A DNA stretch of 64,000 bases from Vibrio sinus. Lineage in GTDB: Bacteria; Pseudomonadota; Gammaproteobacteria; Enterobacterales; Vibrionaceae. The stretch covers positions 106,627-170,626 of the forward strand of contig NZ_JAMKMR010000011.1 of the NCBI RefSeq assembly GCF_023634645.1. The letters run 5' to 3'. Below are positions 31,246 to 40,549 of this stretch, one piece after another. Position 1 is the stretch's first letter. The number at the start of each line of letters is the position of its first letter. A program made the position numbers and the translations under genes. The notes under the pieces were generated by a model that saw only the letters and a list, made by a program, of their open reading frames with translations, was not told the DNA's origin and made no database searches.

Positions 31246-31411
31246 TCACGGCCTGTCTCTATTCACGTGGCTCAACGTAAAAGCGCAAACGGTGGCGGTA
31301 AAACGCTATACCAGCGCTTTACTTACAGGCACTATTTAGGTTGAACCATCACGCTATAGCTTCTCAATACGGACAATAAATGCTCAAACTTTAATGTATT
31401 CCGACAAGAGT

Positions 31412-31738
31412 CTAATTAGCAGAACTGTCCGAGTTACCACATTTCCAACAAATGGCAAATTGTCCTTCATTATGTTCACCACATTGTGAACATTGCCAGT
31501 CAGAATGAGTTTTGGGGCTGTGTTTTTGTGCGACATATTCCGCTACGATAGTGCTGGCTTTATCTGCGTGGTAGGGATTTAACAGCCAGACATAAGGTTC
31601 TGTATCTTCGCCAAACGGCAGCTCACCTTGCAAGCCAAAAAGGTGTTCGCCTCTTACTTCACAATCTATTTGCTCAGATCGAAGAAGCTCACAAACTAAG
31701 TGAGCTTCTGTTGGGTTAGTGGCGGTATATAGCTTCAT
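31412..31738 (-). CDS. DUF2007 protein with C-terminal zinc ribbon
   Basis: 108 residues. The N-terminal part (about 1-70, MKLYTATNPTEAHLVCELLRSE) is a DUF2007 domain with a ferredoxin-like pattern. The C-terminal WQCSQCGEHNEGQFAICWKCG is a RanBP2-type zinc ribbon (four Cys). It overlaps the TVP38-like gene by four bases, so the two are cotranscribed. The function is not known. Confidence 0.8.
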   Translation of the reverse strand: MKLYTATNPTEAHLVCELLRSEQIDCEVRGEHLFGLQGELPFGEDTEPYVWLLNPYHADKASTIVAEYVAQKHSPKTHSDWQCSQCGEHNEGQFAICWKCGNSDSSAN

Positions 31739-32430
31739 GACACATTGCCATTTGGTGTGCTAGGGCCAAGCTTGAGCTTTGACATCACCCATTTCGCAAT
31801 AAAAGGAAACAGTCCGAGAAGTGCGAAGGAGCCTAATACCGCGGGGGATACGATACCGGATAGGCTCGTGATTTGAGATAATTGTGTCCCCGCGTTGAGA
31901 TACACTGCTGTGCCGGGCAACATACCAAGTTGACTGACGAGATAAAAGCGAGTGGTTTTGATTGGAGTTAACCCCATCAAAAGATTAATCAGAAAAAACG
32001 GAAAGACTGGGATGAGTCTTAATGTAAATAAGTAAAATGAGCCATCTCGTTCAATGCCCTTGTTGATGGCTGAGAGCTTATCGCCGAACTTCCCTTGCAC
32101 CCAATCTCTAAGCAAATATCGACTACTTAAAAAGGCGAGGGTAGCGCCAATTGCACTGGCGAAGGAGACAAGGACTAAGCTATACCAAAAGCCAAACAGG
32201 GCAGCGGCTAATAGCGTGACTACTGCAGCTCCGGGGATAGAGAATGCCGCAACGGCAATATAGGCGATAAAATAGATAAGGGCAGCAGTAAAAAAGTGAT
32301 TGGAAATATATTGAGTCAACACTTCTTGTTGTGCTTTTGCGTTTTCAATGGTGAGGTACTGACCAAAATTCACCCCAAGCAGTACGACAAGTATCACCAA
32401 AAGAATACCAATGCTCAGTTTTTTACTCAT
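31735..32430 (-). CDS. TVP38/TMEM64 (DedA superfamily) membrane protein
   Basis: 231 residues with an N-terminal membrane segment and about five more, including the family core FSIPGAAVVTLLAAALFG and the motif RLIPVFPFFLINLLMG. DedA-superfamily members help return lipid carriers across the inner membrane and keep the proton motive force. The ATG at 32430 follows AGGAG; an upstream extension of 14 codons is not conserved-looking. Confidence 0.87.
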   Translation of the reverse strand: MSKKLSIGILLVILVVLLGVNFGQYLTIENAKAQQEVLTQYISNHFFTAALIYFIAYIAVAAFSIPGAAVVTLLAAALFGFWYSLVLVSFASAIGATLAFLSSRYLLRDWVQGKFGDKLSAINKGIERDGSFYLFTLRLIPVFPFFLINLLMGLTPIKTTRFYLVSQLGMLPGTAVYLNAGTQLSQITSLSGIVSPAVLGSFALLGLFPFIAKWVMSKLKLGPSTPNGNVS

Positions 32431-32542
32431 GCTCTTCTCCTGTTTGCCCGAGGCGATGGATGTCCATGCCATGTTGAGCTAGAAATTTATGATTCGTTAG
32501 CCAATAAGACAGGGGAAATCGAGTTTTAATTTCGTAAAAAAT

Positions 32543-32569
32543 AAAAAAAGCCGACGTAATATCGGCTTT
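32543..32569 (-). terminator. tfoY terminator
   Basis: Read on the minus strand: AAAGCCGA / TCGGCTTT stem with a 7-base loop and a run of seven Ts at 32549-32543. It lies 20 bases past the tfoY stop. Confidence 0.85.
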
Positions 32570-32588
32570 AGCAACAATAGCGTCGACT

Positions 32589-33179
32589 CTAGCTAAGGTG
32601 ATTGGCGAGTTCTTCTTTCCTCGCTTGAGGAATGACAGACCAATGCTTACCTTGGATCGCGCCTTCCAGTGCCCAAAGTAGTTCTAGGCCCACTTCGGTA
32701 GAATGCGTTTGCTTTATCGCTTTATATGCTTCTACCGAGCCTTTTGCTTCAAGTGCTTCAACTGACTCTATGCCTGCTTTTTTTAGCATTCGCTCTATGG
32801 CCAAACGCAAGTTAGGCAAATCTTTCAGCCGAGAGGGCCGTCTAACCGACTGGGTAGCTTTCTCTTGTCTCGCTGAGTTCCATGCCTGCTTACCACATTT
32901 AAGCGTTTGTTCACTGTTATCATGCCAACTGTCTGGGAGAGCATAATATTTCGTGACAACTGGTAGCCCTTTTTTCGTATATACGTAGGGCTTATAGCCG
33001 AGGGTCTTAAATTCCTTTGCTGCCATATCATCGGCACGAATGTGTAATTGGTCATTTGCGATCAACGCAAACATTGTGTCATCTACAAATATCCCATAGC
33101 CACCAAACATAGAGCGAGATTTGATTCGTCCTAGTGGCTCAAAGAGCTTCATTGAATCTTTTAGTATTGGTTTATCCAT
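32589..33179 (-). CDS. tfoY: TfoY, TfoX-family regulator
   Basis: A 196-residue TfoX/Sxy-family protein: N-terminal domain about 1-90 (KSRSMFGGYGIFVDDTMFALIANDQLHIRADD) and C-terminal domain about 110-196 (LKDLPNLRLAIERMLKKAGI). I name it TfoY rather than TfoX because it sits beside purR and has a cyclic-di-GMP riboswitch, as does tfoY in V. cholerae. There TfoY drives type VI secretion and motility at low c-di-GMP. The ATG at 33179 is used; a longer open frame reaches back into the riboswitch and is not protein. The ribosome site is modest (GGGA). Confidence 0.9.
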   Translation of the reverse strand: MDKPILKDSMKLFEPLGRIKSRSMFGGYGIFVDDTMFALIANDQLHIRADDMAAKEFKTLGYKPYVYTKKGLPVVTKYYALPDSWHDNSEQTLKCGKQAWNSARQEKATQSVRRPSRLKDLPNLRLAIERMLKKAGIESVEALEAKGSVEAYKAIKQTHSTEVGLELLWALEGAIQGKHWSVIPQARKEELANHLS

Positions 33180-33292
33180 GTTAATAATCCCGTTCCTGGA
33201 ATCACGCACGCGCTTCCAAAAAGGATGGTGTAAATTTGATGAACGACTATGCAGAGAAAGGTTGAGTAAAACTTTACTTGTAAATGCATAAT

Positions 33293-33381
33293 GGTCATCG
33301 GTAACCCCGCTACCTATCATGACGATTTAGGCCGGAAGCTTTGCGTCCCACTTTTTCAAGTGGTTTGCCCTGTGCGTGACA
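33293..33381 (-). promoter_or_regulatory. cyclic-di-GMP-I (GEMM-I, Vc2-like) riboswitch
   Basis: On the minus strand the leader reads GTCACGCACAGGGCAAACCA, then a CCACTT-GAAA-AAGTGG hairpin with GNRA tetraloop, GGGACGCAAAGC, CCGGCCTAAA (tetraloop receptor), and GGTAGCGGGGTTACCGATG. These are the conserved blocks of the class I c-di-GMP aptamer and nearly identical to the V. cholerae Vc2 RNA in front of tfoY. The expression platform is the 113 bases to the start codon; no obvious terminator is seen there, so control may act on translation or RNA stability. Confidence 0.96.
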
Positions 33382-33542
33382 TTATTAAGTCATTTAATGA
33401 TAGACAGAGATTGGAATTAGGCTCACCGTTCTGTATATGAAACGTGATCTTGCTTCAGAGGATGATTGTAAAAAAATGCGACCTATATTCAGAGGAAAAT
33501 AGAAAATGTTGATTGATTCATGAGGTAAATGAGAAATAATAT

Positions 33543-33577
33543 CCCCAAACAACCCGAAAAGAACAGAGTGTTTGGGG
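33543..33577 (-). terminator. purR terminator
   Basis: Arms CCCCAAAC / GTTTGGGG pair perfectly around a 19-base loop, 23 bases past the purR stop. On the minus strand an AT-rich tail without a pure T-run follows, so strength is uncertain. It separates purR from the tfoY leader. Confidence 0.6.
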
Positions 33578-33599
33578 GAGTGACAGGCGAATGAAGGGG

Positions 33600-34607
33600 C
33601 TATTTACGAAGGTCTTTTACCGTGCTTCTTTCTACTATTTCGGGTTGCATTTCAAACACACGTTTTTCATGCTTTTTATCTTTGATACGTTCCAGAAGGA
33701 TCTCGAACGCGTTTTTACCTACGCGACGCTTAGGTTGGTGAATGGTGGTGAGAGGTGGTGAGAAATATTCTGCCAACTCAATGTTGTCATAGCCAATCAC
33801 CGACATGTCTTCTGGAATGCGTATTCCTTTTTGTTGAAGGCGGCTCATCAAACCCAATGCCATGGTATCGTTGAAGCAAAAAACAGCGCTAGGCTTTTTA
33901 TCCATGACAGCAATTTTATCGGCGGCTAGAACAGCGGTATCACACTCAAAGTTGCCTTCTAGTATCCAGTCTTCGTTAACCTCGATATTTTTTTCACCGA
34001 GTGCGCGTTTGTAACCTTGAATTCTTTCTTGGCATGCTGCTTTCTCAAATTGCCCGCTTAAACAAGCAATGTCTGTGTGCCCTCTGTCCAACAGATAACG
34101 GGTGGCGAGATAGCCTCCTTCCTCTGAGTTGTCGATAATCTTATCGGCTTGAGAGCTCTCTGGACCCCAGTCCATGATGACCTTTGGTATATCAGGATGA
34201 CTATCAAGCATTTCAAGCAGTTCTTCGGTCAAGTCTGAGCACATCACGAGCATGCCATCAACACGTTTCTCTGCCAGCATACGGATGTAATCTCTTTGCT
34301 TTTCGTAGATACCACCTGTATTACACAGTATTAGCGTATAGCCTTGGCGGTAACAATAGCTTTCAACCCCATCAATCACTTCAGAAAAAAACAGGTTGGT
34401 TGATTGAGTTACCAGCATCCCGATGGTACGAGTCGTATTACATTTCAGGCTTCGTGCAACAGCACTTGGTGCGTAATTGAGTTCTTTAACCGCTTCCATC
34501 ACTTTCTCTTGCGTCGCTTCAGCGACAAAGCGAGTTTTATTGATAACGTGTGAAACGGTGGTTGTTGAAACGCCAGCTAAGCGTGCAACGTCTTTAATGG
34601 TGGCCAT
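33600..34607 (-). CDS. purR: purine repressor PurR
   Basis: A LacI-family repressor of 335 residues. The DNA-binding headpiece is [28 protein letters not shown], with hinge helix PSAVARSLK (about 47-55) for minor-groove leucine insertion. The periplasmic-binding-like core has PurR-typical stretches ([61 protein letters not shown]). Hypoxanthine or guanine is the corepressor in E. coli. AGGAC precedes the ATG. A matching operator is visible upstream of gsk at 1655. Confidence 0.93.
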   Translation of the reverse strand: MATIKDVARLAGVSTTTVSHVINKTRFVAEATQEKVMEAVKELNYAPSAVARSLKCNTTRTIGMLVTQSTNLFFSEVIDGVESYCYRQGYTLILCNTGGIYEKQRDYIRMLAEKRVDGMLVMCSDLTEELLEMLDSHPDIPKVIMDWGPESSQADKIIDNSEEGGYLATRYLLDRGHTDIACLSGQFEKAACQERIQGYKRALGEKNIEVNEDWILEGNFECDTAVLAADKIAVMDKKPSAVFCFNDTMALGLMSRLQQKGIRIPEDMSVIGYDNIELAEYFSPPLTTIHQPKRRVGKNAFEILLERIKDKKHEKRVFEMQPEIVERSTVKDLRK

Positions 34608-34754
34608 AAAGTTGCTGTCCTGTTTATTACTGCCAATTTTTGCTTCGGGAAGGCAGGTCGTTCCGCATAATGATTGACTAGATTTAGAATGATGGGGTGT
34701 ATCGATACCAAATCAACGCAAAACTTCTCTTAATAACATAATGGCTTGAATTTG

Positions 34755-35423
34755 TCACGAGTTGCGGCTCATGGTCTCTGGTGAGGCGAGATATTCACAG
34801 TCGAGTTCTAAAAAAGACACGAGTAATCGAGTAAACGCGGCATAAAAACCAAACTGATCTTTGGCATTCACCTGCTCGCGAAAGTCGTACATCCATGAGA
34901 GCAAATAGCTTCGAATAAAGGTTTCTTGTTCTTTTAATGCAGCTTCCAAATGAGGCACCTGTTCAAGCTCATTGGATCGAATGATGATGTTGCCTAAAAA
35001 ATCCAGAATATTAGAGATATGATCGGCTGGCTCATTCTTAATTTGGTCTAGGGTGATGTGATGAGATTCCATGACCTGAATAATCTGTTGCGCCGAAATA
35101 TTATTGGCAGGGTTTGCCATGTTACGATAACTTGAGGCGCAAGTGGATATTGCGCGCTTGTCAGCACTCAAAAATAGATCATCAAAATCAGAAGAAAGTT
35201 GAATTTGTGGTTCTTCCAATCGGTTAAGCTTGTTTATGCAGGTTAGCAGATCATCACTTGACTCGGTTAAAACAGGTACATCACCGAGACTTTCGATGAA
35301 GGTTCTGATTTCTGAACTTTGATATTGTTCCAACTCCGCTTCTGATAGCTCTTTTATGAAGATGCTAGATATCCACCAATATATCTCAGCGCGTTTATCA
35401 TTAAATGCTTTTAACTCTGTCAT
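34755..35423 (-). CDS. torD: TorD-family chaperone
   Basis: A 222-residue all-helical cytoplasmic chaperone, similar throughout to TorD (FNDKRAEIYWWISSIFIKELS at the start; EPADHISNILDFLGNIIIRSNE in the middle, which is the family signature). TorD inserts the molybdenum cofactor into the TMAO reductase TorA and protects its Tat signal. Here it is orphaned: torA should lie just upstream on this strand, but those bases are intergenic and then a plus-strand HDOD gene. Confidence 0.88.
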   Translation of the reverse strand: MTELKAFNDKRAEIYWWISSIFIKELSEAELEQYQSSEIRTFIESLGDVPVLTESSDDLLTCINKLNRLEEPQIQLSSDFDDLFLSADKRAISTCASSYRNMANPANNISAQQIIQVMESHHITLDQIKNEPADHISNILDFLGNIIIRSNELEQVPHLEAALKEQETFIRSYLLSWMYDFREQVNAKDQFGFYAAFTRLLVSFLELDCEYLASPETMSRNS

Positions 35424-35810
35424 GCTTGCTTAACTTTTCCACTCATGCTTTTAGTGTAACCAATAAATAGGAAACTGCTTACGAAACGAACAAATCTATC
35501 AATAAAGTGTTCATTGATGGCTGAACATGAACAGAGCACGCTTAGTATAATGTCGATGAGTGTACATTTAAGTCTCACTCATACTTTATTGATATTTAAG
35601 TCAATATTAATTAAGTGCTTATGCCATCGACCTTTTTTTGGCGGTTCTTCTAGAAATGTATGTCTTCACGTACTGCAACTATGCCAAAAGCTTGCCTATA
35701 ATTGAGGTGAAGAATCATTGGAGTATCTTAGGAGTTGGACTTGAGGATAATAGGCGACTTACACTGTTATCTCTTGATACTGCATTGATTCCAGCGTTTG
35801 CGGAGGAAGT
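35424..35810. other. intergenic region torD / HDOD gene
   Basis: 387 bases without a supported gene; a 63-codon plus frame at 35514 has no ribosome site. A possible sigma-70 promoter for the HDOD gene is TGAACA (35522-35527), 18 bases, TATAAT (35546-35551), about 250 bases before its start. This is the place where torA is missing; no torA remnant could be recognised by eye. Confidence 0.45.
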
Positions 35811-36665
35811 ATGATTAAGGTTGATGAAGAGAAACTGGCATCCGTAGTGTCAAGCTTTCAAGTTCCAGTTAAGCCTAAGGCATTAAGTGACATGCAGGAT
35901 ATAATGGACGAGGAAGAGCCAGATATTAATCGCGTGGCGGACTTAATTTCCAGTGATATTGGCCTTTCATCTGCCATCTTGAAGGTCATTAACTCGCCAT
36001 ACTATGGTATGAATCGTTCGATCTCAGAGATAAAACAGGCGGTGATGATTATTGGTTTGGCAACGATTAACAGCCTAGTTACCTCATTTCTATTACAGTC
36101 TTCTCTGCAAGGTAAGGCGTCTATTTCCTTAGAGCGTTTCTGGGATGACTCTCTGGATGTCGCTAATGCCATGTTGTTTATCGGCAATAAAGTGAAAGAT
36201 AAGGTGCCTGTCGATATGCTTTACACTGTGGGCCTGTTTCATAACTGTGGTATTCCTTTGTTGGCATTACGATTTGAAAGCTATAAAGATGTACTGATGG
36301 AGGCCAACAATGCGGGTACTAACTCCATCTCATTGGAAGAAAAAAATTACAATACCAATCACGCTATCCTTGGCTACTTTGTTGCTTCTTCTTGGCATTT
36401 ACCTAAGGACATATGCGAAATCATTTTGGAGCATCATAACTTACGTTACTTCGATACGATCTCAGGAAGCCAGCCTCAGTTGGCGTTAGCCACACTAAAA
36501 ATGGCAGAGCATATGGTTGAGAGTGTGAAACGCCATAGTGTTTCCCCTGATTGGGAAGAGTTCGAAGTCAGGGCTTTAGATGTCCTAGGACTCTCAACGG
36601 TGGACTTTGCAGATTTGGAAGATGACTTCCACGACGTATACGCTCAGTCTGTTGATGATGTTTAG
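35811..36665 (+). CDS. HDOD-domain signalling protein
   Basis: 284 residues, nearly all an HDOD domain (about 10-245: FQVPVKPKALSDMQDIM; INSPYYGMNRSISEIKQAVMIIGLATI). HDOD is an HD-GYP-related output domain usually without catalytic activity. The metal-binding His-Asp step is LFHNCGIPLL here, with Asn in place of Asp, which supports a non-enzymatic role. The C-terminus is acidic. GGAGGA precedes the ATG. It is a single gene convergent with elyC. Confidence 0.85.
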   Translation: MIKVDEEKLASVVSSFQVPVKPKALSDMQDIMDEEEPDINRVADLISSDIGLSSAILKVINSPYYGMNRSISEIKQAVMIIGLATINSLVTSFLLQSSLQGKASISLERFWDDSLDVANAMLFIGNKVKDKVPVDMLYTVGLFHNCGIPLLALRFESYKDVLMEANNAGTNSISLEEKNYNTNHAILGYFVASSWHLPKDICEIILEHHNLRYFDTISGSQPQLALATLKMAEHMVESVKRHSVSPDWEEFEVRALDVLGLSTVDFADLEDDFHDVYAQSVDDV

Positions 36666-36771
36666 GTGCGCCCTTTATATTTCCAACTAACTCATTCTTC
36701 AAGCATGGAAGTAACCGATGCTCTAACCACTCACTGCGGAATAGAGCATCATTGGATGACATACTGCGCTG

Positions 36772-37596
36772 TTATGGCGAGCTACTAGGCGCTGAGCTTG
36801 GTGTCTCTGATGTTGAAGAGACGCTGGTGTAATCTTTGGACACCCAGTCTCGCATCGCTTGCCAAATCAACCCTAGACGCTCATGCCAATAGACTTCTGT
36901 CTGCTCTAAGTATTTTGCTTTTGGCGTATATTTGTCCCAAGGTTGGGAAATATTCTTTTGCGCTAAAAAGTTAGTTGGGGCTGGAATTGGGTTAAGGCCT
37001 GCTGAATGAAATTCATTCAATGCTCTTGTCATGTGACTTGCCGAGGTGACAAGGACGAGCTTTTTCTGTTTAACAAATGCCGCGGCCTGTCTTGCTTCTT
37101 CCCAGGTATCTTGAGCTGTTTCTAGCAATATGATGTCTGATTTTGGTACGCCAAGCGCTAATGCTACCTTGGCCATCATTCGAGCGTTGCTGACTTCTGT
37201 TCCGGCAGCATAGCCCGACAAAATCAATTTTGAACCCGGGTACATACGCATAATACGAATGCCTTCGGCAAGACGCATTAACCCTGTTCTACTGAGTTCT
37301 GAGGTGGGTGGGATCTGGTCGTCGACCACGTGGCCACTGCCTAGAACCATGACATAATCTATCGATTCATCGACAGGGAAAAATGCACTGTGTTGTCTTT
37401 CTAACGGCATTAACAGGCGCGTGGAGACAGGTTGAAATGACACCAAAAAGATGCCGGTGAGTGAAAATAAAACGACAAGGCAACCAGTTTTACGTCTGGT
37501 GGTAAACATAATGAGCATTAGCCCTAAAAAGCCAAGGATTAGCATGGCAGGTAAAGGCATCAGCAGAGAAGAAATTATTTTTTTCAGCACAAACAT
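36772..37596 (-). CDS. elyC: ElyC/SanA/YdcF-family envelope biogenesis protein
   Basis: 274 residues: two N-terminal membrane segments (about 5-60, MPLPAMLILGFLGLMLIMFTT and the next), then a periplasmic DUF218 domain (about 80-255) with VMVLGSGHVVDDQIPPTSELSRTGLMRLAEG, LILSGYAAGTE and LVTSASHMTRA. E. coli ElyC supports peptidoglycan synthesis at low temperature through the lipid carrier. The start at 37596 (MFVLKKIISSLLMPLP) matches ElyC. It is divergent from cmoM, as in V. cholerae as I recall it. Confidence 0.85.
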   Translation of the reverse strand: MFVLKKIISSLLMPLPAMLILGFLGLMLIMFTTRRKTGCLVVLFSLTGIFLVSFQPVSTRLLMPLERQHSAFFPVDESIDYVMVLGSGHVVDDQIPPTSELSRTGLMRLAEGIRIMRMYPGSKLILSGYAAGTEVSNARMMAKVALALGVPKSDIILLETAQDTWEEARQAAAFVKQKKLVLVTSASHMTRALNEFHSAGLNPIPAPTNFLAQKNISQPWDKYTPKAKYLEQTEVYWHERLGLIWQAMRDWVSKDYTSVSSTSETPSSAPSSSP

Positions 37597-37708
37597 TCTA
37601 AAATAGTCCGAAAAAGCATCAGTTGAATACAAAAAAGAAGAAACCTTCTTTATTCCTACCACCCATATGACAGAATAGCAGCACGATTAGCTATCATAAC
37701 GTACGACT

Positions 37709-38494
37709 GTGACCCAAGACCGCAATTTCGACGATATTGCCCACAAATTTGCAAAAAATATCTATGGATCAGACAAAGGCGAAATACGTCAACATATTGT
37801 TTGGCAAGACCTTCTTACTATATTAGACGCTTTAGAGGGCGAGCGAAACACCCTGCAAGTCCTTGATGCAGGAGGCGGACTTGCACAAATGTCGCAAAAG
37901 CTTGCCAAACTCGGACATCAGATTACACTATGCGATCTATCATCCGAGATGTTGCAGCTAGCAAAACAAGAAATTGAAAAGAATGGACTTAGCAATGCCT
38001 ACCGCCTTGTCCACGCTCCGGTACAATCTATTTCAGACCACCTAGAACAGCCTGTCGATTTACTGATGTTTCATGCCGTGATGGAATGGCTTGCAGAGCC
38101 AAAGCCAGCATTAAGCACAGTTTTACAACAAGTCAGGCCGGGCGGTATCGCTTCTGTTATGTTCTACAACCATCATGGATTAATATATAAAAATGTTACC
38201 TGTGGCAATATCCCTCACATACTGGATGGGATGCCTCACAGGAAGAGGTTCAAGCTACAGCCTCAAAAAGGACTGTTACCTGAAGATGTCTATCAATGGA
38301 TGGCGGATGAAGGTTTTGAAATTTGTGGTAAGTCAGGAATTCGCTGTTTTAGTGATTACATAGGGAACATGGAATATATGGGTGACTATCAATTCGAAGA
38401 TGTATTAGAGCTTGAACAACAATTATGTAGAAAAGAGCCCTACTTATCCTTGGGCCGATACATACACGTATGGGCTAGGAAGAAAGAACAATAG
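37709..38494 (+). CDS. cmoM: tRNA cmo5U34 methyltransferase CmoM
   Basis: CmoM (formerly SmtA) methylates 5-carboxymethoxyuridine at wobble U34 to mcmo5U with SAM. It is a class I methyltransferase: motif [13 protein letters not shown] (about 51-62), acidic motif [13 protein letters not shown]. The 261-residue length is normal. GTG start at 37709. It lies directly before mukF (eight bases), the conserved smtA-mukFEB operon. cmoA and cmoB of the same pathway are at 55.9-57.6 kb. Confidence 0.92.
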   Translation: MTQDRNFDDIAHKFAKNIYGSDKGEIRQHIVWQDLLTILDALEGERNTLQVLDAGGGLAQMSQKLAKLGHQITLCDLSSEMLQLAKQEIEKNGLSNAYRLVHAPVQSISDHLEQPVDLLMFHAVMEWLAEPKPALSTVLQQVRPGGIASVMFYNHHGLIYKNVTCGNIPHILDGMPHRKRFKLQPQKGLLPEDVYQWMADEGFEICGKSGIRCFSDYIGNMEYMGDYQFEDVLELEQQLCRKEPYLSLGRYIHVWARKKEQ

Positions 38495-38502
38495 GAATAA
38501 GG

Positions 38503-39840
38503 ATGAGCGACGAGACTCAACACGTTGCCCAGCAGCCGATTGAAGAATTGGTTGGCTGGATACAGCAACATGATTTCTCCTTACACCTCTCAACTGAACG
38601 ACTTGCCTTTCTCATTGCGTTAGCAGTATTGAGTAATGAGCGGTTTGATGAAGAAATGGGAGAAGGAGAGTTACACGATGCCTTTGTTTTCGTGACCAAA
38701 ATGTTTGAAGACACCGGGGAAGCGACGGCATTTCGTGCTAACAACGCCATCAATGAGATGGTTTCTCAACGACTATTAAGCCGATTTACCAGCGAAGTGA
38801 CCGAAGGTGCTAGCATCTATCGTTTGTCACCGCTAGCCATCGGTATTACTGACTATTATGTGCGTCATCGCGAGTTTTCCAAACTTAAACTGTCTATCCA
38901 ACTGGCGATTGTCGCGGACGAAATGGCGAAAGCCATTGAAGCGGCGACAAAAGGTGGTACGGTCAATCATTGGAAGAAAAACGTTTATGGCGTTCTCAAA
39001 TACTCTGTCAGTGAGATATTTGATCAAATTGATTTAAATCAGCGGGTCATGGACGAGCAGCAGCAGTTGGTTAAAGAGCAGATTGCTGAGCTTTTAAACA
39101 AAGATTGGCGTGAGGCCATCAATAATTGTGAAACACTGCTGACGGAAACCTCAACAACACTGAAAGAGCTGCAAGATACTTTGCAAGCGGCAGGGGATAA
39201 CCTGCAGACTCAATTGTTGGATATTCAAGAGATTATCTACGGGAACACTGAACTAGAGTTCATCGCAGAAACCTTGTATTCGTTGCAGATGAAGCTAGAT
39301 CGCATTACCAGCTGGGGTCAGCAGGCCATCGATTTATGGATAGGTTATGACCGGCACGTGCACAAGTTTATTCGTACGGCCATTGATATGGACAAAAACC
39401 GAGCGTTTAGCTCTCGTTTGCGACAATCCATTCAAGAGTATTTTGATGCACCATGGTATCTCACATTTGCCGATGCAGAGCGAATGACCGACATGCGCGA
39501 TGAAGCGCTTGTACTCCGAGATGATGAAGTCACAGGACAAGTGCCTCTTGACGTTGAATACGAGGAGTTTGAGCAAGTTAACGATGAACTATCGGAGCGT
39601 ATTGGTGCTATGTTGCTTATCCACAAGGAACAATCGCAACCTATCGACCTTGGCTCGGTATTGAGAGATTACCTCTCATCACACCCTCACACTCACCATT
39701 TTGATTTAGCCCGCATTGTGATTGACCAAGCGGTACGCTTAGGTTACTCAGAATCTGATTATCAAGCGGTTCAACCTGATTGGCAGGCTATCAACGAACA
39801 TGGCGCAAAGGTACAAGCGAATGTCATTGACCGATACTAA
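38503..39840 (+). CDS. mukF: chromosome partition protein MukF (kleisin)
   Basis: MukF is the kleisin of the MukBEF condensin. The 445 residues have an N-terminal winged-helix dimerisation domain (about 1-115), a helical middle (about 130-290) and a C-terminal winged helix that binds the MukB head. AGGAATAAGG precedes the ATG. The last 20 bases overlap mukE. Confidence 0.95.
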   Translation: MSDETQHVAQQPIEELVGWIQQHDFSLHLSTERLAFLIALAVLSNERFDEEMGEGELHDAFVFVTKMFEDTGEATAFRANNAINEMVSQRLLSRFTSEVTEGASIYRLSPLAIGITDYYVRHREFSKLKLSIQLAIVADEMAKAIEAATKGGTVNHWKKNVYGVLKYSVSEIFDQIDLNQRVMDEQQQLVKEQIAELLNKDWREAINNCETLLTETSTTLKELQDTLQAAGDNLQTQLLDIQEIIYGNTELEFIAETLYSLQMKLDRITSWGQQAIDLWIGYDRHVHKFIRTAIDMDKNRAFSSRLRQSIQEYFDAPWYLTFADAERMTDMRDEALVLRDDEVTGQVPLDVEYEEFEQVNDELSERIGAMLLIHKEQSQPIDLGSVLRDYLSSHPHTHHFDLARIVIDQAVRLGYSESDYQAVQPDWQAINEHGAKVQANVIDRY

Positions 39841-40549
39841 TAATGAATACATGCCTGATAATTTAGTGAAGGCAATTTCCAATCCACTTTTCCCCGCCTT
39901 GGACAGTATGCTACGCGCTGGGCGTCATATATCGAGCGAAGACCTTGATAATCATACCTTGCTTACCGATTTTGAAACGGAGTTAGCCCAGTTCTATAAA
40001 CGCTACAACACTGAGCTGATTAAAGCGCCGGAAGGTTTCTTCTATTTGCGCCCTCGTTCCACCTCTCTCATTGGTCGTAGTGTACTTTCTGAGTTAGATA
40101 TGCTGGTGGGTAAGGTATTGTGTTTTCTTTACTTAAGCCCAGAAAGGTTGGCTCACGAAGGCATTTTTACTAATCAAGAGCTTTATGATGAATTGCTGCA
40201 GCTTGCAGAAGAAAAGAAGCTAATGAGGTTAGTCACCAATCGTGCCACAGGCTCCGATCTAGACAGAGAAAAACTGTTTGAAAAAGTACGAACGTCTTTG
40301 CGCCGTCTAAGGCGACTAGGTATTACGATTAGCATTGGCGAAACTGGCAAATTCCGTATTAGTGAAGCGGTGTTTCGCTTTGGAGCCGATGTACGAACTG
40401 GCGATGATGCTAGAGAAGCGCAATTGCGCCTCATCAGAGACGGCGAAGCCGTTATTCATGATGCCAAGCCAGAGCAGGCAAGTCTCTTAAACGATGAGAA
40501 CGAATTTGCCGACAGCGAAGATAATTCAGAGTTAGAAGGTGAAGTATGA
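39821..40549 (+). CDS. mukE: chromosome partition protein MukE
   Basis: MukE binds the MukF linker and modulates MukB ATPase. The 242 residues start [16 protein letters not shown]; the core [13 protein letters not shown]...[10 protein letters not shown]...[12 protein letters not shown] is highly typical, with an acidic C-terminus. The ATG at 39821 lies inside the end of mukF; an upstream frame extension of seven codons is not used. It overlaps mukB by four bases (ATGA). Confidence 0.95.
   Translation: MSLTDTNNEYMPDNLVKAISNPLFPALDSMLRAGRHISSEDLDNHTLLTDFETELAQFYKRYNTELIKAPEGFFYLRPRSTSLIGRSVLSELDMLVGKVLCFLYLSPERLAHEGIFTNQELYDELLQLAEEKKLMRLVTNRATGSDLDREKLFEKVRTSLRRLRRLGITISIGETGKFRISEAVFRFGADVRTGDDAREAQLRLIRDGEAVIHDAKPEQASLLNDENEFADSEDNSELEGEV

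Noticed and set aside
32589..33320. Longer TfoY reading frame from 33320
   Set aside because: The added 47 codons run through the 3' end of the riboswitch; TfoX-family proteins start at MDKPILKDS.
35575..35600. FNR-like site TTGAT...GTCAA upstream of the HDOD gene
   Set aside because: Half-site spacing does not fit TTGAT-N4-ATCAA.
35514..35705. 63-codon plus-strand frame before the HDOD gene
   Set aside because: No ribosome site, odd composition, lies over a likely promoter.
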